Assembly: GCA_021297795.1 (NCBI GenBank)
Contig: JAJTGL010000001.1
Location: forward strand, 1 to 64,000
Direction of reading: 5' to 3'
From: Planctomycetaceae bacterium
GTDB lineage: Bacteria > Planctomycetota > Phycisphaerae > Phycisphaerales > SM1A02
DNA length: 64,000 nt
In this document: piece after piece, positions 52,056 through 60,443 of the stretch
Numbering within the stretch: the stretch's first letter is position 1
Layout of the letters: each line of letters begins with the position of its first letter
The notes under the pieces: model-generated
The model's database searches: none
Seen by the model: only the letters and a program-made list of their open reading frames with translations
Told to the model about the DNA's origin: nothing
Program-made: the position numbers and the translations under genes

Positions 52056-53587
52056 ACGCTGGAAATCCGCACGAGACTCCGCCCAACTACGACGAACTCA
52101 TGCGTCCGTCGCGACGGCATTTCCTCGGCGCGTCGGCGCTTGGCCTTGGCGCCGCGGCGCTTCATGACATCGTTGGTGAAGTCATCGGGCAAGTGGTCGG
52201 TGGAGCGCGTGGACGTGCAGCACATGCCGCGGGAGGCGCGACGGCCGGCGCGACCGATGACCCCTCGCAGGCCGGCCCCCTGCTCGCGGCCCCACACTTC
52301 AAGCCGCGCGCGAAGCGCGTGATCTATCTCTTCCAGTCGGGCGGACCGTCGCACCTCGAGACATTCGATCCGAAGCCGAAGCTGCGCGACATGCATGGCC
52401 AACCGCTTCCCGACAGCGTGCGCGCGGGGCAGCGGCTCACCGGGATGAGCGGCTACCAGGGCGTGCTTCCGATCGCCGGGTCATTCACGGGATTCAAGAA
52501 GCACGGCCGCGCGGAGATCGAGATCAGCGACATCCTTCCCTACACCGCGAAGATCGCGGACGACCTCTGCGTGGTGCGCGGCATGCACACCGAGGCGATC
52601 AACCACGACCCCGCGATCACGTTCTTCTGCTCGGGCCATCAGATCGCCGGGCGACCGTCGATGGGCGCGTGGATGAGCTACGGCCTCGGCTCGATGAACC
52701 GCGACCTGCCGAGTTTCATCGTGCTCGTGTCGAAGGACGCGTCGCGCGACCAGCCGCTCTACGCGCGGCTCTGGGGCTCGGGCTTCCTGCCGAGCGAGCA
52801 CCAAGGGGTGCAGTTCCGCGCCGGCAAGGAACCGGTGCTGGCGCTCGCGAACCCCGAAGGCGTGTCGCCCCATGCGCGTCGCGCGATGCTCGATGCGCTG
52901 GCCGCGATGTCGCGCGACGCGGTCGCGCGCGAGGGCGACCTCGAGATCGACGCGCGGCTCGCGCAAGCCGAGATGGCGTACCGCATGCAGGCAAGCGTGC
53001 CCGAGGCCGCCGACCTCTCGGGCGAGAGCGACGAGACGTTCGAGCTCTACGGCCCGGGCGCGCGCGACCCCGGCACGTTCGCCGCGAACTGCCTGCTCGC
53101 GCGACGGCTCGTCGAGCGCGGCGTGCGCTTCGTGCAGCTCTTCCATCAGGGATGGGACCAGCACGGCGGGCTCCCGGGCGGGATCTCACATCAGTGCCGG
53201 CAGACGGATCAGGCGTCGGCGGCGCTCGTCACCGATCTCAAGCGGCGCGGGCTGCTCGAGGACACGCTCGTCGTGTGGGGCGGCGAGTTCGGCCGGACCG
53301 CGTACTGCCAGGGCCGCATGACCGTGGACAACTACGGGCGCGACCATCATCCGCGCGCGTTCTCGATCTGGATGGCGGGCGGCGGCGTGAAGGCGGGCCA
53401 CGTGCACGGCGCGACCGACGACTTCGGCTACAGCGTCGCCGACGGAGGCGTGCACGTGCACGACCTCCACGCGACGATCCTGCATATCCTCGGCGTCGAT
53501 CACGAGCGGCTCACCTACCGCTATCAGGGCCGGCACTACCGGCTCACCGACATCGCGGGCAAGGTCGTGCAGGGCGTGATGGCGTAG
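52052..53587 (+). CDS. DUF1501 (sulfatase-like) protein with Tat-like signal
   Basis: MRPSRRHFLGASALGLGAAALHD; HFKPRAKRVIYLFQSGGPSHLETFDPKPKLRDMHGQPLP. Confidence 0.93.
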   Translation: MNAGNPHETPPNYDELMRPSRRHFLGASALGLGAAALHDIVGEVIGQVVGGARGRAAHAAGGATAGATDDPSQAGPLLAAPHFKPRAKRVIYLFQSGGPSHLETFDPKPKLRDMHGQPLPDSVRAGQRLTGMSGYQGVLPIAGSFTGFKKHGRAEIEISDILPYTAKIADDLCVVRGMHTEAINHDPAITFFCSGHQIAGRPSMGAWMSYGLGSMNRDLPSFIVLVSKDASRDQPLYARLWGSGFLPSEHQGVQFRAGKEPVLALANPEGVSPHARRAMLDALAAMSRDAVAREGDLEIDARLAQAEMAYRMQASVPEAADLSGESDETFELYGPGARDPGTFAANCLLARRLVERGVRFVQLFHQGWDQHGGLPGGISHQCRQTDQASAALVTDLKRRGLLEDTLVVWGGEFGRTAYCQGRMTVDNYGRDHHPRAFSIWMAGGGVKAGHVHGATDDFGYSVADGGVHVHDLHATILHILGVDHERLTYRYQGRHYRLTDIAGKVVQGVMA

Positions 53588-53607
53588 GTGCCGAGCGGTG
53601 CCAGACG

Positions 53608-53662
53608 GTGCACGGCACGTGCCAGCCGGTGCCTGGCACCGGCTGGCACGTGTCAGGCACCG
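53608..53662. repeat. REP-like palindrome A
   Basis: cacgtgccagccggtgcc-t-ggcaccggctggcacgtg (53616-53652), 18-bp perfect arms within a longer imperfect palindrome. Confidence 0.93.
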
Positions 53663-53714
53663 ACGGCTGACCGCGGAACTCACCGAACCGCATGGACTTG
53701 CGGCTTCGCACCTG

Positions 53715-53769
53715 GGTGCACGGCACGTGCCATGCGGTGCCGGGCACCGCATGGCACGTGCCAGGCACC
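53715..53769. repeat. REP-like palindrome B
   Basis: ggcacgtgccatgcggtgcc-g-ggcaccgcatggcacgtgcc (53722-53762), 20-bp perfect arms. Confidence 0.93.
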
Positions 53770-53791
53770 GTTTGGCATACTCTGACCCCTC

Positions 53792-56122
53792 GTGTCGCTC
53801 TTCGGCCTCCACACGGTCTCCGAGGATCACCCGCTCGTCGTCGTCGCCGTCGAGCGGGCGGTCGACCGTTCCCCCGACGGCCTCACCTACGCGCTTCCGC
53901 CGAAGCTCGCGCATCTCCCCGAGGGCGCGCGTGTCGAGGTGCCGCTCGGCCGTGGCGAAACCCCCACTGCCGGCTGGATCGTCGAGCGCCTTCCGCCCGG
54001 CGAGACCAACGGCATCCCGCGCGACAAGCTCAAGCACGTCCTCGCGCAGGACGAGTCGGGCGTGGTGCTCCCCGGCGAACTCGTCCAGTTCGCGCGCTGG
54101 ATGAGCGGCTACTACGCCTGCCCCATCGGGATGACGCTCGCGTCAATCCTCCCCGCCGCCGTCCGGAAGGCGATCGGCCGGGTTGAGCGCACGCTCCTCG
54201 ACCTCGCGCCCGCGCTCGTCGATGCCAGCGCCGATCCGGCCGCCCGCGCCGCGCTCCCGAAGATCACGAAGCGCCAGCAGCACGCGCTCGATGTCCTCGC
54301 GAAGCTGCCCCGGCCGATCGAGATCGGCGACCTCGCCCGGGAGAGCGGCTACTCATCGAACGAGCCCCTCAAGCGGCTCATCGCCTCCGGCCACCTCGTG
54401 GCCGTCCGCAAGACTTCCGTCGAGGCCGGCTTCATCGCCCGCGCCGGAAGCCAGGCCCCCGCCCCGCAGCCCACCATCGAACAAAAGGCGGCTATTGACG
54501 CGATCTCGCGCGATCTTGGATCGTTCAAGCAACATCTCATCTTTGGCGTGACAGGCGCTGGCAAGACCGAGGTCTACATTCGGGTGATCGAACGCTGCCT
54601 CGCCACCGGCAAGAAGGCGATCCTCCTCGTCCCCGAAATCTCGCTCACGCCGCAGACCGTCGGTCGCATTGCTGGTCGCCTTGCGAACGCGAAGGTCGCC
54701 GTCCTCCACTCGGGTCTCACCGAGGCCCAGCGGAACCAGCAGTGGACGCTGCTCGCCGAAGGCGGGGCCGACGTCGTCGTTGGTGCGCGCAGCGCGATCT
54801 TCGCACCGATCCCCGACGGCACGCTTGGCCTCGTCGTCGTCGACGAGGAGCACGAGCCCGGCTACAAGCAGGATTCGGCCCCCCGCTACCACGGCCGCGA
54901 TGCCGCGATCCGCCGCGCGCAACTCGCGAAGTGCCCGGTCGTCCTCGGCTCGGCGACGCCAAGCCTCGAGAGCTGGATGAACGCGGTCGAACGGAAGATC
55001 TCGACGCTCCACCGACTGACGAAGCGCGCCCCCGGCCTCAACGTGCCGAAGGTGGCGGTGGTCGACTTCGGCGCCGAGCGCCGCATGCTGAACGACCGTC
55101 GGCAGCACCTCATCGGCCCGACCCTGCGCGCGGCGATGGAGCAGACGCTCTCCGACGGAGGCCAGGTGCTCCTCCTCCTCAATCGCCGCGGCTACGCGAA
55201 CTACATCGCCTGCTCCGACCAGCGTTGCGACTGGATCCTCACCTGCACCGAGTGCGACGCCGGCATGGTCTGCCACGTCGACGGCGCGGGCGACCTGCGC
55301 CGCCGCTACGTGCGTTGCCACCACTGCCTCGCCGAGCAGATTCTCCCGCAAAAATGCCCGGATTGCGGCAAACCGGTCACCGTGTTCGGCCTCGGCACGC
55401 AGCGCGTCGAGGAGGAACTCACGCGCGCGATCCCAAGCCTCGTCGAGGGGAAGACGCTGCTTCGCGTCGACGGCGACACCATGCAGACGGCCGCCCACTT
55501 CCACGACGCGCTCGAGCGCTTCGGAAGGGGCGAGGTCCGCGTCCTCATGGGCACGCAGATGATCGCGAAGGGCCTCGACTTCCCGAACGTGCGGCTCGTC
55601 GGCGTCGTGTCGGCCGACACCGCGCTTGCCCTTCCCGACTTCCGCGCCGCCGAGCGCACCTTTCAGCTCGTCTCGCAGGTCTCGGGCCGCGCCGGTCGCG
55701 GCGAAAAGCCGGGCCGCGCGATCATCCAGAGCTTCGAACCCGACACCCCGGCGATCCGCCTCGCGGCGAGCCACGACTTCGAGCGCTTCGCGAGGCAGGA
55801 ACTCGAGGACCGCAAGCACTTCGGCCTGCCCCCCTACCGCCGACTCGCGCGGCTGATCCTGCGCCACCCGGGTGAAACCGAGTGCGCCAACCGGGCCGCG
55901 GCGCTTGCGGACGCACTCCGGTCGTTCTCGGGCGTCGTCGAGGTCCGCGGACCGTCGGTCTGCCCGATCTCCCGCATCGCCGGGAAGTACCGCCGGCAGA
56001 TCGAACTGGTCGCCGACAGCCCGGTCGAGATCTCGCGGGTGCTCGCGGAAGCGCGCTCGCGCGGGCTCCTCAAGCTCGGCGAGGAACTGGCGGTCGACGT
56101 CGATCCGATCAGCGCGGTGTGA
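53792..56122 (+). CDS. priA: Primosomal protein N' (replication restart helicase)
   Basis: FGVTGAGKTEVYIRVIERCLATGKKAILLVPEISLTPQTV; DEEHEPGYKQDSAPRYHGRDAA; Cys-rich zinc module CSDQRCDWILTCTECDAGMVCH...CHHCLAEQILPQKCPDCG; GTG start. Confidence 0.95.
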   Translation: MSLFGLHTVSEDHPLVVVAVERAVDRSPDGLTYALPPKLAHLPEGARVEVPLGRGETPTAGWIVERLPPGETNGIPRDKLKHVLAQDESGVVLPGELVQFARWMSGYYACPIGMTLASILPAAVRKAIGRVERTLLDLAPALVDASADPAARAALPKITKRQQHALDVLAKLPRPIEIGDLARESGYSSNEPLKRLIASGHLVAVRKTSVEAGFIARAGSQAPAPQPTIEQKAAIDAISRDLGSFKQHLIFGVTGAGKTEVYIRVIERCLATGKKAILLVPEISLTPQTVGRIAGRLANAKVAVLHSGLTEAQRNQQWTLLAEGGADVVVGARSAIFAPIPDGTLGLVVVDEEHEPGYKQDSAPRYHGRDAAIRRAQLAKCPVVLGSATPSLESWMNAVERKISTLHRLTKRAPGLNVPKVAVVDFGAERRMLNDRRQHLIGPTLRAAMEQTLSDGGQVLLLLNRRGYANYIACSDQRCDWILTCTECDAGMVCHVDGAGDLRRRYVRCHHCLAEQILPQKCPDCGKPVTVFGLGTQRVEEELTRAIPSLVEGKTLLRVDGDTMQTAAHFHDALERFGRGEVRVLMGTQMIAKGLDFPNVRLVGVVSADTALALPDFRAAERTFQLVSQVSGRAGRGEKPGRAIIQSFEPDTPAIRLAASHDFERFARQELEDRKHFGLPPYRRLARLILRHPGETECANRAAALADALRSFSGVVEVRGPSVCPISRIAGKYRRQIELVADSPVEISRVLAEARSRGLLKLGEELAVDVDPISAV

Positions 56123-56238
56123 ATCGGGCTGCGTTCATGCGTCCCAACCGCTGAATCCCGCGGCGTTTCCCTCTACAATCGCCCCGCTCCGCGCCGCTCC
56201 GCCGCGCGTGGTTTCCAGATCGACGGGAGTTCACAGAG

Positions 56239-59136
56239 ATGGCCCAAACGGGTGCCAGCACGGATGGTTCTCACCCCCACGCCCCCCAGTCGGTGAACGG
56301 CTGGCAGTCGGACTACATCGAGTCCCTGTTCGCGCAGTTCAAGGCGAACCCCGATGCCGTCCCCGCGGAGTGGCAGAACTTCTTCCGCGGATTCGAGCTC
56401 GGCCTCGCGACGGACGCGTCCGGCGCGCCTGCCGCGCCGACGTCGATCCCGGTGCACGCGACTTCCACCGCGACGACCGCCACGACCGCCACGACCACCA
56501 CCACCGTCATCCAGGGCCTCGACCCCGACCAGCGCAAGGTCGACGAGCTCATCCTCCGCTACCGCACGTTCGGCCACCTCGCCACGCAGCTCGATCCGCT
56601 CGGCACCACGCGGCCGTTCCCCGAGATGCTCACGCTCGAGGCGGTCGGCCTCGATGACGGCGCGCTCTCGAAGTCGTTCGATCCGGGATCGCTACCGCTC
56701 GATCATCCGTCGACCCTCGGCGAGATCATCTCGTGCCTCGAGCAGACCTACTGCGGCACGATGGGCGTCGAGTACATGCACATCGGCTGCGCCGAGCGCC
56801 GCGCGTGGATCGCGAAGCGCATCGAGGGCACGCGCAACCGCCCGAGCTTCTCGCCCGATCAGAAGAAGCGCATCCTCTCGAAGCTCCTCGAGGCCGACAG
56901 CTTCGAGAACTTCCTCGCCAACCGCTACGTCGGCAAGAAGCGCTTCGGCCTCGAGGGCGGCGAGTCGCTGATCCCGATGCTCGACGCGGTGCTCGAGACG
57001 GGGCCCGCGCTCGGCGTGCAGGAGTTCACGCTCGGCATGGCGCACCGCGGACGCCTCAACGTCCTCGCGAACATCGTCGGCAAGAACCTGCAGCAGATCT
57101 TCACCGAGTTCGACGAGGCGTGGACGGCGGCGTTCGCGTCGGGCGGCGGCGACGTGAAGTACCACATGGGCTACTCGAACGAGCACGCGACCTCGACCGG
57201 ACAGAAGCTCCGCGTGGTGCTCGCGGCGAATCCGTCGCACCTCGAGTTCGTGAACTCGGTCGTCCTCGGACGATGCCGCGGCAAGCAGCGCCTCCTCGGC
57301 GACGAGGCGCGCAAGGCGGTTGTGCCGGTGATCGTGCACGGCGACTCGGCGTTCCCCGGCCAGGGCATCGTCGCCGAGTGCTTCAACATGATGCTCCTCG
57401 ACGGCTACACCGTCGGCGGCACCATCCACTTCATCGTCAACAACCAGGTCGGCTTCACCACCAACCCGCGCGACACCTTCGGCAGCCAGTACGGCACCGA
57501 TCTCGCGAAGGGCTACGACTGCCCGGTCATCCACGTCAACGGCGACGACGCCGAGGCGTGCGCGTGGGCGGCGCGGCTCGCGATGGAATGGCGGCAGACA
57601 TTCGGCCATGACATCGTCGTCGACATGTGGTGCTACCGGAAGAGCGGCCACAACGAGACCGACGAGCCGATGTTCACGCAGCCGCTGCTCTACCAGCGCG
57701 TGAAGAAGGCGCGCCCGGCGTTCAGGACCTACCGCGCGAAGCTCGTCGCCGAGGGCGTCCTCACCGACGCCGACGTCGAGGCGATGCTCGCCGCGCGCGT
57801 TGCGACGATGGACGAGGCGCAGACCGCCGCGAAGAAGCAGCCGATCGATCCGGTGATCGATCCGTTCAAGAACGTCTGGGCCGGCGTCAGCGGCCAGTAC
57901 TCGCACGAGCCGGTGCAGACCGGCGTCTCGAGCGAGACGCTCGAGTCGCTCGCGAAGAAGCTCGCGCAGTCGCCCGACCACGCCACCGTGCACAAGACCG
58001 TCGCGCGCCTCCTCGAGAGCCGCGCGGGCGCCGTCGCGTCGGGGCAGATCGACTGGGCGCTCGCGGAGCTCCTCGCATACGCGTCGCTCCTCGCCGAGGG
58101 CCACCCCGTGCGTCTCTCGGGCCAGGACGTCGAGCGCGGCACGTTCAGCCACCGCCATGCGGTCGTCAACTGCCAGGACACGAACGAGGGCTTCTGCTCG
58201 CTCAACGCGCTGTCCGACAAGCAGGCGCGCTTCTGCGTGCACAACTCCCCGCTCACCGAGAGCGCGGTGCTCGGCTTCGAGTACGGCTACTCGCTCGGCG
58301 ATCCGCGCATGCTCGTGATCTGGGAGGCGCAGTTCGGCGACTTCGCCAACGGTGCCCAGGTCATCGTCGACCAGTTCATCGCGTCGGGCGAGGCGAAGTG
58401 GAAGCGCTCCACCGGTCTCGTGATGCTCCTTCCGCACGGCTACGAGGGCCAGGGACCCGAGCACTCGAGCGCGCGTCTCGAGCGCTTCCTCCAGCTCTGC
58501 GCCGACGACAACATGCAGGTCGTCTACCCGACGACCTCGGCGCAGGTCTTCCACCTGATCCGCAAGCAGGTGAAGCAGGGCTTCCGCAAGCCGCTCGTCG
58601 TGATGACGCCGAAGTCGATGCTCCGCCTCCCCGCCGCGGTCAGCCGCGTCGAGGGCTTCGTGCACGGACACTTCCGCCAGGTGCTGCCCGACGTCGGCGT
58701 CGCGAAGGGCGCCGAGGAGGCCGTGAACAAGGTGCTCCTCTGCTCGGGCAAGATCTACCACGAGCTCGCCGCGCAGCGCGAGAAGAGTGGACAGACGACC
58801 ACCGCGATCGTGCGCCTCGAGCAGGTCTATCCCTTCCCCGACGGCGCGCTCACCAAGGTGCTCGCGATGTACCCGAACGCGAAGAAGTTCGCGTGGGTGC
58901 AGGAAGAGCCGCGCAACATGGGCGCGTACCGCTTCGCGCAGGCGCAGCTGAAGGAGCTCATGGGCATCGACGTCGACTACGTCGGCCGCCCCGACTGCGC
59001 GAGCCCCGCGGTCGGCAGCCAGAAGCAGCACGCGATCGAGCAGGACAAGATCCTCACCGAGGCGATCGGCGCGGCGAAGGCCGGCGATGGTCCCGCGGGC
59101 GGACCGGGCAGCAAGAAGGAAACCGCGCACAAGTGA
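56239..59136 (+). CDS. sucA: 2-oxoglutarate dehydrogenase E1 component
   Basis: YIESLFAQFKANPDAVPAEWQNFFRGFE; MGVEYMHIGCAERRAWIAKRIEG; GMAHRGRLNVLANIVGK; EHSSARLERFLQLCADDNMQVVYPTT. Confidence 0.97.
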   Translation: MAQTGASTDGSHPHAPQSVNGWQSDYIESLFAQFKANPDAVPAEWQNFFRGFELGLATDASGAPAAPTSIPVHATSTATTATTATTTTTVIQGLDPDQRKVDELILRYRTFGHLATQLDPLGTTRPFPEMLTLEAVGLDDGALSKSFDPGSLPLDHPSTLGEIISCLEQTYCGTMGVEYMHIGCAERRAWIAKRIEGTRNRPSFSPDQKKRILSKLLEADSFENFLANRYVGKKRFGLEGGESLIPMLDAVLETGPALGVQEFTLGMAHRGRLNVLANIVGKNLQQIFTEFDEAWTAAFASGGGDVKYHMGYSNEHATSTGQKLRVVLAANPSHLEFVNSVVLGRCRGKQRLLGDEARKAVVPVIVHGDSAFPGQGIVAECFNMMLLDGYTVGGTIHFIVNNQVGFTTNPRDTFGSQYGTDLAKGYDCPVIHVNGDDAEACAWAARLAMEWRQTFGHDIVVDMWCYRKSGHNETDEPMFTQPLLYQRVKKARPAFRTYRAKLVAEGVLTDADVEAMLAARVATMDEAQTAAKKQPIDPVIDPFKNVWAGVSGQYSHEPVQTGVSSETLESLAKKLAQSPDHATVHKTVARLLESRAGAVASGQIDWALAELLAYASLLAEGHPVRLSGQDVERGTFSHRHAVVNCQDTNEGFCSLNALSDKQARFCVHNSPLTESAVLGFEYGYSLGDPRMLVIWEAQFGDFANGAQVIVDQFIASGEAKWKRSTGLVMLLPHGYEGQGPEHSSARLERFLQLCADDNMQVVYPTTSAQVFHLIRKQVKQGFRKPLVVMTPKSMLRLPAAVSRVEGFVHGHFRQVLPDVGVAKGAEEAVNKVLLCSGKIYHELAAQREKSGQTTTAIVRLEQVYPFPDGALTKVLAMYPNAKKFAWVQEEPRNMGAYRFAQAQLKELMGIDVDYVGRPDCASPAVGSQKQHAIEQDKILTEAIGAAKAGDGPAGGPGSKKETAHK

Positions 59137-59253
59137 GTGCGTGGACGCGAGGCGCGGCAACGCGCGACGGGCACCGTGCGGAAGCGCACGTTGCGGACTG
59201 CGGACGCACGGAATGACGCGCTCCGCGTGTGAACCAACCAGAAGGCAACGGAC

Positions 59254-60356
59254 ATGGCAGTCGACATCACCATTCCATCTCCCGGCGAATCCATCACCGA
59301 GGTCTCCCTGAGCGGATGGCTCAAGGAAGACGGCACCTACGTCGAGAAGGACGAGTTGCTCGCCGAGATCGAGTCGGACAAGGCGACGCTGGAACTGCGC
59401 GCGCCGGCGTCGGGCGCCCTCAAGATCGCGACGAAGAAGGGCGACGGCATCAAGGTCGGCGCCGTGGTGGCGGCGATCGATACGAGCGCCGCAAAGCCGC
59501 GTGCCGGAGCGGTCGTGACTGGAGCGGTCGTGGCTGGAGCGGTCGCGCCTGCGGGCGCTCCCTCTGGTGGAAATCATGTTGGAGCGGTCGCGCCTGCGGG
59601 CGCTCCCCTCCCTCTGGTGCTTCTGGGGTGAAGAGCGCGCGCGGCGTTCGTCGCGAGAAGATGACGAAGCTGCGGCAGAAGATCGCCGAGCGGCTCGTCC
59701 ACGCGCAGCACACCGCCGCGATGCTCACCACGTTCAACGAGTGCGACATGACCGAGGTCATGCGTCTTCGCGCCGAGCACAAGGAGGCGTTCGAGAAGCG
59801 CTTCGGCATCGGCCTCGGCTTCATGAGCTTCTTCGTGAAGGCCGCGGTGAGCGCGCTCCAGAAGTACCCGCGCGTCAACGCCTACATCGCGGGCCAGGGC
59901 GCCGAGATGGAGATCGAGCACCACGACTACTGCGACATCGCCGTCGCGGTCGGCACCGAGAAGGGCCTCGTCGTCCCGGTGCTCCGCAACGCCGAGAGCC
60001 TCTCCTTCGCGGGCATCGAGAACGCGATCAAGGACTTCGCCGTGCGCGCGAAGGACGGCAAGCTGTCCGTCGACGAGATGACCGGCGGCACCTTCACCAT
60101 CTCGAACGGCGGCGTGTACGGCTCGCTCATGTCGACGCCGATCCTCAATCCGCCGCAGTCGGCGATCCTCGGCATGCACGCGATCAAGAAGCGCGCCGTC
60201 GAGGATCCGAAGAACCCCGGCCAGATCGCGCTGCGCCCGATGATGTACCTCGCGCTCAGCTACGACCACCGCATCATCGACGGCGCCGAGGCCGTCGGCT
60301 TCCTCGTCCACATCAAGGACATGATCGAGAAGCCCGAGCGCATGCTGTTCGCGTGA
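59254..60356 (+). pseudogene. sucB: Dihydrolipoamide succinyltransferase (E2), coding split across two frames
   Basis: Lipoyl domain in frame 59254..59631 ([48 protein letters not shown]); catalytic domain in the other frame ([34 protein letters not shown]...[17 protein letters not shown]) to 60356; may be expressed as two coupled polypeptides. Confidence 0.88.
59535..59607. repeat. Direct repeat of 28 bp in the sucB linker
   Basis: tggagcggtcgcgcctgcgggcgctccc at 59535-59562 and 59580-59607, preceded by a degenerate 15-bp ctggagcggtcgtgg reiteration. Confidence 0.95.
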
Positions 60357-60443
60357 GCTGGTGACCCCGGAAGGCGATGACCTCGGATCGTCGGCGGGCT
60401 TCGTCTCGCCGCGCGACCGCGACGCAGGATCGCCGCGCGCGCG

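Noticed and set aside
53544-53785. Small ORFs with repeated GTCHAVPGTAWHVPGT
   Set aside because: Translations of the palindromes; no RBS or coding context
56692-59577. 961-aa minus-strand ORF
   Set aside because: Antisense to sucA
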